A stretch of 64,000 nucleotides of DNA from G963422275 sp963422275 (GCA_963422275.1 OY729418.1:1550001-1614000), one strand, 5' to 3'. Shown: positions 28,640 to 38,277, counted from the stretch's first letter. Translations and numbers: made by a program. The notes: generated from the letters alone by a model not told the origin.

Positions 28640-29060
28640 AAATTTATGGCTCAGTTCGCGAATCGTAGGCTTGACGCTGGCTGCTGCGAGACAGGCTCTT
28701 GGCGATGGATGCTTGCCGAGCACGACGAGATGAAACCACCTCAGATAGCTGTCGAGATACTTGGTGGCGATGCCGCGGAAGCACCGCAGGAAGCTCTTGA
28801 TCTGGCTGTGGCGGCTGTTGACCGTCTGGATGTGCAGGGCACCGCGCACCCGTTCGCCGGGGTCGGGGCGGTGGCAGCGGCCGGCATCGGAGACGAGCGG
28901 GGCGTCCGGGGCGATCACCGGTGCTGCGCCGCCGTCAGCTCATCGAAGCTCGAAAACCAGTCCCGAAACCGTGCCCGTTCCATCAGCCTGTCCCCGTTCC
29001 AATGCACATCGGAAGCCAGTCTGTCAGGCATGCCCACGGATTGCAAACTGAGCCAAATTT
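28640..29060 (-). mobile_element. Internally deleted IS1595-type element (AAATTT-GGCTCAGTT ends)
   Basis: Inverted repeats: AAATTTATGGCTCAGTTCGC at the left and, read from the right, AAATTTGGCTCAGTTTGC. The minus strand encodes a short N-terminal piece (MERARFRDWFSSFDELTAAQ) and then jumps to the transposase C-terminus HIQTVNSRHSQIKSFLRCFR, GIATKYLDSYLRWFHLVVL. The zinc ribbon and most of the DDE domain are gone, so this is a deletion derivative that another copy would have to mobilise. Related remnant at 51850-52185. Confidence 0.75.
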
Positions 29061-29100
29061 ATTACAAAGGCGATTGCCTTGCTGAACTAGGAAAATGAAT

Positions 29101-29114
29101 TGGAACCGGTTCCG
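29101..29114. promoter_or_regulatory. LacI-family operator-like palindrome
   Basis: TGGAACCGGTTCCG fits the TGnAAnCGnTTnCA pattern of LacI/GalR-type operators except for the last base, and contains a perfect 12-base palindrome. It stands about 85 bases before the RidA remnant. No LacI-type gene is in the window. Confidence 0.3.
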
Positions 29115-29198
29115 GTCGCTGGTATGCTCGTGTGCAAATCGCCCACCGCATCGGCCGGGGCGGCCGGGGGCCGCTTGAAGGTTAAGGTTACCTAGTCC

Positions 29199-29545
29199 GT
29201 TCAATCCAGAAAGCATACATCCCCGTTTGCCAACTGCTCCCATGGATTGCGGGTCCGTTTGGGAACGCTGTTCGTATCCGGGCAGATTGGAATTTCGCTG
29301 GATAGAGCGGTCCCGGAAAGCGCCAAGGATCAAGCGGCGCTTTGCTTCGCAAATGTCGACTCCGTACTCGCGAAAGCGAGGCTGCAAAAGCACCATGTAA
29401 CAGGAATCAACACATTCGTAACCGCTCGCGAGCAATTGAGGGGCTTTATGGTAGCTCTCGACGCTTGGATCGAACAGCTTCGAACACCGTCGGCTTCAAC
29501 GCTCGTGATCGTGTCGGGACTCGCACGTCCGGAATTCAGGCCTCG
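29199..29545 (+). pseudogene. RidA/YjgF-family protein, truncated at both ends
   Basis: The frame reads VQSRKHTSPFANCSHGLRVR, LGTLFVSGQIGISLDR, AALCFANVDSVLAKA and SASTLVIVSGLARPEF. These match RidA proteins, which clear reactive enamine or imine intermediates of amino acid metabolism. No normal start codon stands in frame before the conserved region, the next in-frame codon upstream being a TAG, and the last 10 to 15 residues after RPEF are replaced by sequence belonging to the convergent VOC gene. The frame then runs on to 29624 with unrelated residues. Probably inactive. Confidence 0.7.
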
Positions 29546-29889
29546 GTCCAAACCGCGAATTCGTTGCCGCTCGGCTCTCGGAAGTGGAACCGGCTCCCGC
29601 CCGGAAACTCGAATATGTCCCTGACGATCGCACCGCCCGCTTCGCGGACCGTCTTGAGGGCTTGGTCGAGAGAATCGCTGTAGAAAACGATCAGTGCGCT
29701 CCCGGATTCCGTCGCGCTCGCCATGTCGGCCCTGTAGAAGCCGCCGTCGAGGCCAGCGCCAGAAAAAGCGGTGTAGTTCGAACCGTAGTCCGTGAAGGAC
29801 CATCCGAACGCCCTCGCGAAGAACTCCTTCGTCCGTTCGAAGTCGCGGCACGGGAATTCCACGTAATTTATTTTTGGGTGTTCATGCAT
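29536..29889 (-). CDS. VOC-superfamily (glyoxalase-like) protein
   Basis: Small metal-binding fold protein of the vicinal oxygen chelate superfamily. The opening KINYVEFPCRDFERTKEFFARAFGW and the FYSDSLDQALKTVREAGGAIV and EFPGGSRFHFREPSGNEFAVW segments are typical of the paired beta-alpha-beta-beta-beta units. 117 residues, complete. The ATG at 29889 gives the expected N-terminus (MHEHPK). Its 3' end meets the truncated RidA gene tail to tail. Function (lyase, dioxygenase or binding) cannot be read from the sequence. Confidence 0.85.
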   Translation of the reverse strand: MHEHPKINYVEFPCRDFERTKEFFARAFGWSFTDYGSNYTAFSGAGLDGGFYRADMASATESGSALIVFYSDSLDQALKTVREAGGAIVRDIFEFPGGSRFHFREPSGNEFAVWTEA

Positions 29890-30201
29890 TTTCGATCTGT
29901 CTCGCGGTTTTCCGCGCTTCCGCAGCCGCATGTTGATTCGATAGCAGAACACCCGCCGGTTTTCAACCCGAATGCGAATGCGTTCGGCTACCGCCGTGGA
30001 CTCATTCCTGTCCAGGCACCCGGCAATCCCGGTGGGCCGCGGCGTCGGCGGGCAGCGCCCGTTGATGCGGGAGCATTCCGGGTTCGGCGCGTGAATGCTT
30101 GGCCGGAACTCGCGGGCGACGCATGTTCCGGCCACCAATGGTGTGACATATTTTGAAAGGAACACTTGGCCGGCAGGTAGGCCGACCATCGGGAGGAGAC
30201 G

Positions 30202-30372
30202 ATGAACACTGCAGGCGGCAATACAACCGCGAAGGGCAAATCGGGGGATTGCCGATGCAAGCAGAGCAAACAGGAATCAGGAGCTCCGAAGGATCGGCCT
30301 CCAATTACGGATCAGACGCTTGTGCCCAAATACTACTACAAGACTGTTGCGAAAGCGGGTGTTTTTCTCTGA
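30202..30372 (+). CDS. Start of an unidentified gene, cut off by IS debris
   Basis: ATG at 30202 has an excellent GGGAGGAG ribosome site four bases upstream. The frame reads MNTAGGNTTAKGKSGDCRCK and after PKYYY passes into KTVAKAGVFL, where the DNA becomes the end of the IS5-type remnant. It stops after 56 residues. The strong start suggests a real gene whose body was lost to the insertion. Family unknown. Confidence 0.4.
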   Translation: MNTAGGNTTAKGKSGDCRCKQSKQESGAPKDRPPITDQTLVPKYYYKTVAKAGVFL

Positions 30373-30992
30373 GTTTCGCCGTTTGGAGCCGGTTGCGCGC
30401 CTGGCGGTCGCCGATCGGTTGCTGCGACGCCTTTCAGACGCGATTTTGGCCCAAAAAGTGCGGTTTCAGGCCGCGACCAGCTCGATCCGGTTGGCCGCCT
30501 TGAGCAGGTTCAGCGCCATCGACTTCAAGGTCAGCTCGGCCTCCACCACCCGCCGTCCCATGAACCGGGACCGCGCCGCCCTGAAGAGACGCTTCAGGGT
30601 GCCGGGACAGGGGATGCCCCCCGGGAAGCCCGGAACATGATCCCCGACTGGATCCCTGCCGCGGCCAGGCAGGCACGGTTGGCGGCGCTCGACAGCCCCT
30701 TGTCGGCAAGCACCCTTCGCGCCGTGCAGTCGGACACCATGGCCGGGAAGTGCGGCGCCTCGCCCTCGTTAGCGGGGCGCGCCAGAACCCGCTCCACGAA
30801 GCCCTCCCCGTCGGTGCGCACGAACTCTTTGCAGCCCAACAGGCAGCGACCGCCCTTGTTTAGCCACCGGGCGTCCGGACCCGCCGAGAGACGCTCGGGC
30901 GCCTCGCCCTCGGCGCGATCCTCCGTACTGGAATCCGATTGCTCGATGGTGATTCGAGGGACCGTGCCATATGCTTTGTCCAGCAGCAGCAC
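30345..30992 (-). mobile_element. IS5-type transposase remnant
   Basis: The minus strand encodes RCLLGCKEFVRTDGEGFVER, PANEGEAPHFPAMVSDCTARRVLADKGLSSAANRA, GIQSGIMFRASRG and then the C-terminus GTLKRLFRAARSRFMGRRVV, LKSMALNLLKAANRIELVAA, with a deletion between the last two blocks. This is a DDE_Tnp_1 transposase lacking its N-terminal half. The left end CAAGACTGTTGCGAAA recurs near 11075. Further pieces of the same family are at 16.8, 17.4, 19.5 and 50.5 kb. Confidence 0.75.
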
Positions 30993-31079
30993 GCCGTTGT
31001 GTATCGATTATTTACCTGCCAATTGGAGATTTGATCGCCAGAACTGGCAGACTGGTTGGTAATTCTTCACTGCCCAATG

Positions 31080-32351
31080 TCAGTTCATCGACGCTGGACC
31101 GGTGCCCGGTTCACGGGCCTTGAGGCCTTCCGCCAAGCCTAGATCATCCTGATAAAAGCGCCCGCCCTTGATGACACCGACCAACTCGTTGCTGTCCTGC
31201 GAAAAGCACTTCATCCCGCCAAGCGGGTCCGTGGCCAGTATCAGCATGTCGGCAAAGGCCCCTGCCGTGAGTTCACCCACCATGCCTTCCATGTTCACGA
31301 TCTTCGCGTTGTTGACGGTTGCGTGTCGAAGCGCCTCGGCCGCGCCGCAGACCTTCTCGTGAATCATGAGACCGTCACCCTGGTAGGATTTAGGCGACCA
31401 GCAAAGATCGGTCCCGTATCCGATCAGCACATCGTTCTCGAGAGCGACCTCCAGCGATCTCAAGCCGGAGACAAGAACCTCGTCATTCTTCCGCGCGTTC
31501 TCCTCCGACCATCCAAAGCCCTTTCCGTACTTCGCATCGGCCTCATACGTTATCAGAGTGGGGACGAGACAGGCGTTCTTCTCGCTCATCAACTTGGCGG
31601 TGTCATCCTGCAGAAAATTCCCATGCTCAATTGATCGTACACCAGCTGTGACCGCACGTTTTATTCCGATGTCGCTGTAGACATGCGCCATCACGTATCG
31701 CCCCGTCATTGTGGTCTCGTCAGTGATGGCGGCCAGTTCATCCATCGAGTATTGCGGATGCACCAGTTCGTCTGCAGGAGAGCTCACGCCGCCGCCGGCC
31801 ATTATCTTGATCTGGTCGACACCTTGGCGAACGTTCTCCCGAACGGCCAGGCGGACAGCATCGACTCCGTCAGCAATGACGGAAATGCCTCCGATCGAGG
31901 TTCCGCAACTGCAGAAATCTGCCCTCCCGCGATGGTCGCCGTGCCCTCCGGTCTGCGACAGAATTTTGCCCGATACAAAGACGCGGGGACCGACGAACAA
32001 GCCCTTTTCCAGCGCCGCCTTGTGCCCGAAGTCAGCCCCTCCGGCATCGCGCACGGTAGTGAATCCCCTTGCCAGCATCCCCTTCCAGTGTCGCCCTGCG
32101 CGGGCGGTCAATTCCGAGGGAAGGACCGAATTCCTGTCGTTGAATTGGCCTATGTAGCAATGGGAGTGGCAGTCGATCAGCCCGGGACAGACATGCTTGC
32201 CTCCAAGATCGATTTGCGGCAGGTCGGCGGAAAGCTGGGATTCATCGACAATTTTCTCTATTTTCTCGCCGTCGATGACAACGGATTTTCCGTCGATGCG
32301 CTTGCCGGCTTTGACGTCCGTAATATGGCATCGAGTCAGGGCATACTTCAT
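31080..32351 (-). CDS. Amidohydrolase-superfamily enzyme, paralogue of the one at 12.8 kb
   Basis: Same subgroup as the 12812-14044 enzyme and likewise next to a hydantoinase B gene. Metal ligands: HxH in DCHSH, Lys in QIKIMAGGG, His in AHVYS, His in IEHGN and Asp in GYGTDLCW. The block FVSGKILSQTGGHGDHRGRADFCSCG is nearly the same in both paralogues. 423 residues. ATG 32351 has AAGGAG upstream. Last gene of the Dpp-HyuAB operon by order and direction. Related characterised enzymes cleave dipeptides or N-acyl amino acids; the true substrate is open. Confidence 0.87.
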   Translation of the reverse strand: MKYALTRCHITDVKAGKRIDGKSVVIDGEKIEKIVDESQLSADLPQIDLGGKHVCPGLIDCHSHCYIGQFNDRNSVLPSELTARAGRHWKGMLARGFTTVRDAGGADFGHKAALEKGLFVGPRVFVSGKILSQTGGHGDHRGRADFCSCGTSIGGISVIADGVDAVRLAVRENVRQGVDQIKIMAGGGVSSPADELVHPQYSMDELAAITDETTMTGRYVMAHVYSDIGIKRAVTAGVRSIEHGNFLQDDTAKLMSEKNACLVPTLITYEADAKYGKGFGWSEENARKNDEVLVSGLRSLEVALENDVLIGYGTDLCWSPKSYQGDGLMIHEKVCGAAEALRHATVNNAKIVNMEGMVGELTAGAFADMLILATDPLGGMKCFSQDSNELVGVIKGGRFYQDDLGLAEGLKAREPGTGPASMN

Positions 32352-32367
32352 GGCTGAAGCTCCTTGT

Positions 32368-34038
32368 TCAGGTGCTGGATTGCGGATTGGAATCGCTCGA
32401 TGACAGTCCCTGGGGCCGGGTTGCATACCGGTTTCTCAAATCGAACTCCGTTGCAGCCTGGTCGCGCTGCTCGGGCGCACCCCATCCAGCCCCTCCGGCG
32501 CTGTAATTTATGAAGCGCTCGCCCTCCATGAGCGTCACCCGGTAAAGACCGACCCTCTTTTCGCGCTGCTCTCCGGGCCATAGCACCATATGGTTTTTCA
32601 CGGGCGATGGCTGGCCGCCCTTCAACCCCCACCCGACAGTCTTTGACTTCTTCTTCATGGAAATGATTTCCGTTTCCGCAACGACCCTCACCTGCCGCCG
32701 AACTCCCAGACCGCCCCGGTGCCGTCCGATCCCGCCCGAATCATCTATCAGGCAGAGACCTTCGTGAAACAGGTTGGACTGGCGTTCGAGAACTTCGATT
32801 GGCGTGTTCCGAACCGTGCTGGTCGAGGGATGTTGAAGCGCGTTCGCTCCGTCATGCGAATGGGTTGCCCCCCATCCTATGCCCTCGTTATTGCTGACAA
32901 CGAACGTGTTTCCGGTGCGTGCATGCTTGCCCACGGCCATGAATCCCGGCTCATCGCCGCCTGACGACATTGGAATCCAGTCGATGACCGGTGCCAGCGC
33001 CTTGGCGATGAGCTCGAACGCAACCATCTTGGTCCAGGGCATGTATGTCGCCGCGGGATACACTGCGTGAAAGAGATTGCCGGGGTCGGCCTTGACGTCG
33101 AGTGCCAGGTAGTGACCGTGATTGCTGGGGGAATTCGGAGAGGTCAGGAACTTGAAGTAAGTCTTCGACATGGTGACGGTAGCGCCATAGGGCACGTTCA
33201 CCGGACCCGTCACCATCGGGTCGGACCCGTTGAAGTCGACGGTGAAATTGTTGTCATCGATCGTGACCTTGACAGCCATCCTGATCATTCGATCGGTTAT
33301 CCCATCGTCATCAAGCCACTCTTCCGCGGACCAGCTGCCTTTCGGGAACTGCTTCAGCGCCTGCCGCGTCTCCCAGTCGGCATGGTCGATAAGCTCTTCA
33401 ATTGCATCAAGGATCTTCGCCTTGCCAAATTTCCCGAAAATGTCCCTGACACACTTCTCTCCTGTGCGCAGGCTCGCGACTTGGGCACCGAAATCGCCCC
33501 TTATCGCGTCCGGGAGTCGCGAGTTGAACTCCAGAATCTTCCAGAGATCCTCGTCCAGAACGCCCTCCTTGATGATGCGCACCCCTGGCAGAATCAACCC
33601 CTCTTGGTGGATGTCGGTGGAATCGATTACATAGCCGGAGTCCTTGGCTCCGATATCCAGCCAATGCGCGCGAACGCACAGGAAGATGTCAATGTCGTCG
33701 CCATCAATGAATACCGGCGCCATCAGCAATGCATCCGACGCGTGAGCCGAATTCCAGTAAGGGTAATTCAGCATCACCACATCGCCGGGACGTAGCGACG
33801 AGAGATCGAGCTTCTTGATCAGCATTTTCAGGGCGTAGTCGTTGGCGCCGATGAACGAAGTGATTCCGGCGGCTTCAGCAACCATCCGTCCTTGCCTGTC
33901 GGCAATGGAGATGCCGAAGTCCAGCACCTCGTAGATCACCGCGTTGAACGCGGTTCTAACCAATGTGCGCCGCATCTGCTCTGCGGCAGACAGGAACAGG
34001 CCGGAAATGATCTCCAGTTCAGCCGCTTTGGTGGTCAT
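32368..34038 (-). CDS. hyuB: Hydantoinase B/oxoprolinase-family subunit
   Basis: Partner of the HyuA encoded directly upstream (stop and start adjoin as TGAATG). Together they are expected to open a cyclic amide such as a hydantoin, 5-oxoproline or similar ring at the cost of ATP. Typical blocks: LEIISGLFLSAAEQMRRTLVRTAFNAVIYEVLDFGISI, LRPGDVVMLNYPYWNSAHASD, and a C-terminal GGIGRHRGGLGVRRQVRV. 556 residues, complete. The 14105-15769 protein is its distant paralogue. Confidence 0.9.
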   Translation of the reverse strand: MTTKAAELEIISGLFLSAAEQMRRTLVRTAFNAVIYEVLDFGISIADRQGRMVAEAAGITSFIGANDYALKMLIKKLDLSSLRPGDVVMLNYPYWNSAHASDALLMAPVFIDGDDIDIFLCVRAHWLDIGAKDSGYVIDSTDIHQEGLILPGVRIIKEGVLDEDLWKILEFNSRLPDAIRGDFGAQVASLRTGEKCVRDIFGKFGKAKILDAIEELIDHADWETRQALKQFPKGSWSAEEWLDDDGITDRMIRMAVKVTIDDNNFTVDFNGSDPMVTGPVNVPYGATVTMSKTYFKFLTSPNSPSNHGHYLALDVKADPGNLFHAVYPAATYMPWTKMVAFELIAKALAPVIDWIPMSSGGDEPGFMAVGKHARTGNTFVVSNNEGIGWGATHSHDGANALQHPSTSTVRNTPIEVLERQSNLFHEGLCLIDDSGGIGRHRGGLGVRRQVRVVAETEIISMKKKSKTVGWGLKGGQPSPVKNHMVLWPGEQREKRVGLYRVTLMEGERFINYSAGGAGWGAPEQRDQAATEFDLRNRYATRPQGLSSSDSNPQSST

Positions 34039-36075
34039 TCACTGCTCCAGCATGGTAATCGCAATGATGTCGCTCTCTTCGACGACCAGTTGCTGGTCGC
34101 CGTGGATCACGAGCGTGGAACCTTCATCGGGAACAAGCATTGGTCCTCGGTGGGGCGTGCCTGCCTGCAGGTTGGTTCTTGCGGTTCGCTTCGCCTCCAC
34201 CGTTCTGGCAACCGAGAGATCGAGCATCGGGGTCTTTCCGGCCCTTTCGGTCTCGGCTTGCTGCAGAAGGCTGGAGGACAGCGAAGGTTTCTGCGTGACT
34301 ATGGTCAGCTTGATCGAAAGCGAAACGATTTCCGTCGGCTCGTCGAAGGTATGCCCAAATCGCTCATGATGCGCATTCGAAAACCGCTTGAACAATTGCG
34401 CTTGCGAGTCTTCGAAGCAGTACGGGACACTGAGAGTGTGTTCTTGGCCGATGAACCGGATTCTTGCGAACAGTCTGGTTCTTGGATCGATGCGCGAACC
34501 GATCCTGCTTTGCAAGCTGGCCAAGCTTTTTTGGGCCAGCGTCTCGGCTTTTGTTCTGAGATTCCTGATCGTGGCCTCGGAAATCGGTTCGAGAACCGAG
34601 ACCGAATTGCTGAACGACAGATCGCTGGCCATCATTCCCCAAGCGGAAAAGACTGAAGGAAGCGGCGGGATGAGCGATTCCGGGATTTCCAGTTCGCGTT
34701 GAATCATCGGCCCAAGCAAGGGTCCGCAACCGCCAAAGGCAAGCAACGAGAAGTCTCGCGGATCAAGACCGCGCTCCAGAAGCATTTCCCTTATTGAGGA
34801 GGAGGTTCTGGAAATCAGAACGTCGAAAACCGATTTTGCCGCCTCTTCCAATCCGATCTGCAGCGGCTCGCAAATGTTTTCCTGAAGGGCGCGAACCGCC
34901 AGGCTTCTGGCAATCTTCATCTCGCCGCCGATGAAGTTTGACGTGTCAAGGTAGCCCAGCACCAAAGCGGCATCGGTTACCGTGGCAGATTGGCCGCCTC
35001 GATCATAGCAGGCAGGTCCGGGGTCTGCACCCGCGCTTTGCGGCCCGACCCGGAGGAGCTTGTTCTCGACTCGAGCGATTGACCCGCCCCCAGCTCCTAG
35101 ATTCCTGATGTCGAAAATAGGCTGCAGAATTGGAAACGTGTCAATTCTTGCCTCAAACACGTCGATGGGTTCGAAGTCAATTATCAGGCAGGCGTCCAGG
35201 CTGGTGCCTCCGACATCTATCGAGAGGACGTTCTTTCTCCCCAGGTTTTGCGCGACATGAAGTGCGCCGGCCACTCCGCCTGCCGGCCCTGACATGACAG
35301 TCGAGATAGGGTTGGCTTCTCCCATGTCAAATGTCAGGGCGCCGCCGGAAGAGTTCATGATGTACTTGCTTCCCTTGAATCCGCGGGAATCAATTTCAGC
35401 TGCAACCTTTCCAAGATAGTTCTTGAGAACGGGCTTGATGTACGCGTCGAGAACAGTGGTGCTTGTTCTCTCGTATTCGCGATACTCTCTGACGAGGTCC
35501 GCTCCAGACGAGATTTCGATGTCCGGATATCTGTCTCGCAAAAGCTCGACCGCCTTGCGTTCGTGAGCGTCGTTGGCGTAGGCGTGCAGGAAACTGATGG
35601 CAAGCGCTTTGCAATCTCCCTGTCGTATCAGTTCATCCGCCGACATGAGGAGAGCGGCTTCATCAAGAGGGCAGATCTCGTTGCCGTAGGTGTCCATTCT
35701 GCAGCGGACCCCTCTGACATTTCGTCGCTCGACGATCATGGGCGGCTGTTCATAGTCGAAGCGGTACATGTCGGTGAACTCGAGACTTCCGCGCCCGATC
35801 TCGAAAATGTCTTCAAAGCCCAGATTCGTGATTATTCCGACCGTTGTGCCCTTTCTTTCGAGGATCGCGTTCAGCCCCAATGTGGTTCCGTGCACGAATT
35901 CGAAGATGCCCGAAATCGGGATGTCCAGCTTCTCGATTGCCGATATTACGCCATTGGCCGGGTCTCGGGGCGTTGTCGGCAGCTTGAAGGCAACTAGCTT
36001 CTCGCTCGCGAAGTCGAAAATGACGGCGTCAATGAACGTACCGCCAATATCGATTGAGAACTTGTACCTCGACAT
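34039..36075 (-). CDS. hyuA: Hydantoinase A/oxoprolinase-family ATPase subunit
   Basis: ATP-binding subunit of the hydantoinase/oxoprolinase pair, with an actin-like fold. The first phosphate motif is IDIGGTFIDAVIFD at residues 8-21, and a second domain shows SIDVGGTSLDACLI and LGAGGGSIARVE, followed by PGPACYDRGG. 678 residues, normal length. ATG 36075 is preceded by GGGGAAAG. First gene of the HyuA-HyuB-amidohydrolase trio that follows the Dpp transporter genes. Confidence 0.92.
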   Translation of the reverse strand: MSRYKFSIDIGGTFIDAVIFDFASEKLVAFKLPTTPRDPANGVISAIEKLDIPISGIFEFVHGTTLGLNAILERKGTTVGIITNLGFEDIFEIGRGSLEFTDMYRFDYEQPPMIVERRNVRGVRCRMDTYGNEICPLDEAALLMSADELIRQGDCKALAISFLHAYANDAHERKAVELLRDRYPDIEISSGADLVREYREYERTSTTVLDAYIKPVLKNYLGKVAAEIDSRGFKGSKYIMNSSGGALTFDMGEANPISTVMSGPAGGVAGALHVAQNLGRKNVLSIDVGGTSLDACLIIDFEPIDVFEARIDTFPILQPIFDIRNLGAGGGSIARVENKLLRVGPQSAGADPGPACYDRGGQSATVTDAALVLGYLDTSNFIGGEMKIARSLAVRALQENICEPLQIGLEEAAKSVFDVLISRTSSSIREMLLERGLDPRDFSLLAFGGCGPLLGPMIQRELEIPESLIPPLPSVFSAWGMMASDLSFSNSVSVLEPISEATIRNLRTKAETLAQKSLASLQSRIGSRIDPRTRLFARIRFIGQEHTLSVPYCFEDSQAQLFKRFSNAHHERFGHTFDEPTEIVSLSIKLTIVTQKPSLSSSLLQQAETERAGKTPMLDLSVARTVEAKRTARTNLQAGTPHRGPMLVPDEGSTLVIHGDQQLVVEESDIIAITMLEQ

Positions 36076-36445
36076 CTATCGAGCTTTCCCCTGCCAACCC
36101 GTCCACAGCCCTTTGCGCCGGTGTTGCTGAATGGCTGACGCCGCCGCTTGATCGGCGACTTCTCCAGAGGAATCGCCTTCGAGACCGGAAGAGCCGCAGA
36201 ACGGAAATTCGCTCGCCAGCACCGGCTCCCCCGCTGAATTGGCGATGGGCAGTTCAACGCGCTGGCTTGACCGGAGCGCGAAACGCTTCGCAACAAAGAG
36301 GCGTGTCGTCCGAAAAAAGATCCGGCTGAACGCAAATCGATGCAAGGTGCCGGCCGATTGAGCCAGATGCAACCTCCGCCGCCGGGTCGCTGCGCGTAAA
36401 TTCACCAAATGGGCACCTCTCCTGCCACGGCTATCGAATAATCAG
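36076..36445. other. Gap between dppF-like gene and hyuA; possible small frame
   Basis: A minus-strand frame of 110 codons (36076-36408) fills much of this gap, but I do not recognise it and a second overlapping frame is equally open. It may hold a promoter for hyuA. Confidence 0.35.
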
Positions 36446-37234
36446 CTAGAATGCAGAGTCCAGCAGTTTCGCTGTATAATCGCTTGTCGGGCTGTTCATT
36501 ATTGCTGCGGTCTCGCCGGATTCAACTATTCGACCGTCGTGCATCACGTAAATTCGGTCGCAAAGGAGACCGACCACATTGATGTCGTGCGATATGAAAA
36601 GCATTGCCAAATTGAGGTCTTTGAGCAAGCTGACAAACAGCTCAATGATCTGGGCCTGGATGGAAACATCGAGGGACGAAAGGGGTTCATCGCATATGAG
36701 CAGCCTCGGTTCGACGGCGATGGCCCTGGCTATTGCCACTCGTTGTTGCTGGCCGCCGGAAATTTCATGCGGGTACTTGTCGGAGTTTTCGGCATCCAGG
36801 CCGACCTTTCGCAACAGGTCATCCACCTGCCCGTCCATTTCACCGGATGAAAGATGCGGTTGATGCAGCTTCAGTCCTTCCTTGACGCTGGTTCTGATCT
36901 TGAATCGTGGATTTAGGCTGCCGAAGGGGTCCTGGAACACGACTTGGACCTCCGACCTGAATTTGAAGCTCTCGTCCGGACTGAACGACGTTATGTCTTT
37001 GCCCCTGAACAGCACTTGGCCGGCATTGAACGGAGTCAGTCTCGTTATGATGTTGGCCAGCGTCGATTTGCCGCTGCCGGATTCCCCCAGTATGCCGACG
37101 ACCTCGCCGTCAAACAGCTCGAGGTCGATGTCTTCAAGAGAGAAACTTGTGGTTTGCACAAGATATCTCTTCTCGAAAGACTTGGACAAATCCTTGATTT
37201 GCAAGAGAGGTGCTATGGCGCAGGTTCCTCCCAT
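36446..37234 (-). CDS. Peptide ABC transporter ATPase, DppF/OppF type
   Basis: Second nucleotide-binding subunit of the peptide-type importer. Walker A GESGSGKS, Q-loop VVFQDPFGSLNPRF, signature ISGGQQQRVAIARAIA, Walker B LLICDEPLSSLD and switch His in LFISHDINVV are complete. I placed the start at ATG 37234 (MGGTCAIAPLLQIKDL), inside the last codons of the dppD-like gene; an in-frame ATG at 37330 would give an implausibly long overlap. It lacks the C-terminal Cys-rich oligopeptide extension, whereas the DppD partner has it. Confidence 0.9.
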   Translation of the reverse strand: MGGTCAIAPLLQIKDLSKSFEKRYLVQTTSFSLEDIDLELFDGEVVGILGESGSGKSTLANIITRLTPFNAGQVLFRGKDITSFSPDESFKFRSEVQVVFQDPFGSLNPRFKIRTSVKEGLKLHQPHLSSGEMDGQVDDLLRKVGLDAENSDKYPHEISGGQQQRVAIARAIAVEPRLLICDEPLSSLDVSIQAQIIELFVSLLKDLNLAMLFISHDINVVGLLCDRIYVMHDGRIVESGETAAIMNSPTSDYTAKLLDSAF

Positions 37235-38277
37235 GCCTTCGTCTTGACGAGGCACGCATCGAATTGATGGTTGGCAGCCTTGTTTGTCGGAATGTTGCTG
37301 ACGTCGCAAAGATCTTCCCGGAATCTGCATCTCTTGCTGAACGCGCAGCCCTTGATGCCGAATCCGGCGTTGACCGGCTCCCCCGGTATGGAGCGAATGT
37401 CTCCGAGCTGCATGTCCCTCTTGGGAATGCAGTTGAACAGGGATTCCGTGTAGGGATGCCCTAAATTCTTTCCAACCGATTCCGAGGCGATGATGTTGAG
37501 CAGCTGCCCGCCGTACATTACGGCAATTCGATCGACGTTCTGTCGAAGCAGCTCAAGGTTGTGGCTGATCAAAATGACCGCCAGATTGCGGTTTCTGCTG
37601 CGCTCGATGATCAGGTCGATGATTTTTCTCTGCGTGTGAGCGTCAAGCGCGGTCGTCGGCTCGTCCGCAACAAGGATGCTCGGCTCCTGCGACAGCGCGA
37701 TGGCTATGACGATTCTCTGGCGCATTCCGCCGGAGAACTGGTCAGGGAATTGCTCGGCGGCGGCGTCTGCCTCTGGAATTCCAACTTCCCTCAGCAATTC
37801 CAAGGTTGTCTTTCTGGCGGCGGCGGATCCCGGCTGAAGGCCCTTGCCAAGCTGGAGGGCCTCCTGAATTTGCTTGCCGATGCGCACGGTCGGATTTAGC
37901 GATGAAAACGGATCCTGCGGAACGAAGCCGATCTCGTGGCCCAGCAAGTCCTTCATTCGCTTCCCGTGATCGTGTGCAGTGATTTCGAGCTGCCTGAATC
38001 TGATCCGTCCAGACGAGACATAGGCGTCGTTGTGGAGGCCGATCGCGGTCCGCATCAACAGGGTCTTGCCCGAGCCGGACTCGCCCGCCAAGCCGAAAAT
38101 TTCTCCGGCGTCGACGGAGAAGCCGATGTTGTTAACCATCATCCTGCCGGACGCTCGCAGGGATACGCACAGGTTCTCAACCACGAAGAGGCGATCCGTG
38201 CCCGGCATTTCGACATCGCGCTGCAAGTGCCTGCCCACCGGTTCAGTGCCTTGCGGTGAGAGTGGGATCGAGTTCAC
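37213..38277 (-). CDS. Peptide ABC transporter ATPase, DppD/OppD type
   Basis: First nucleotide-binding subunit. Walker A GESGSGKT, Q-loop GFVPQDPFSSLNPTVRIG, signature FSGGMRQRIVIAIALS and Walker B ILVADEPTTALD are present. The C-terminus carries the family extension with the CxxxxxxCxxxxxxC-like stretch GCAFSKRCRFREDLC that binds an iron-sulfur cluster in some OppD proteins. GTG 38277 overlaps the permease end by 35 bases; ATG 38208 (MPGTDRLFVVENL) is a possible alternative. Confidence 0.9.
   Translation of the reverse strand: MNSIPLSPQGTEPVGRHLQRDVEMPGTDRLFVVENLCVSLRASGRMMVNNIGFSVDAGEIFGLAGESGSGKTLLMRTAIGLHNDAYVSSGRIRFRQLEITAHDHGKRMKDLLGHEIGFVPQDPFSSLNPTVRIGKQIQEALQLGKGLQPGSAAARKTTLELLREVGIPEADAAAEQFPDQFSGGMRQRIVIAIALSQEPSILVADEPTTALDAHTQRKIIDLIIERSRNRNLAVILISHNLELLRQNVDRIAVMYGGQLLNIIASESVGKNLGHPYTESLFNCIPKRDMQLGDIRSIPGEPVNAGFGIKGCAFSKRCRFREDLCDVSNIPTNKAANHQFDACLVKTKAWEEPAP

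Noticed and set aside
31037..31048. GCCAGAACTGGC palindrome after the IS remnant
   Set aside because: Too short, downstream of the amidohydrolase stop and without any T run; not convincing as operator or terminator.
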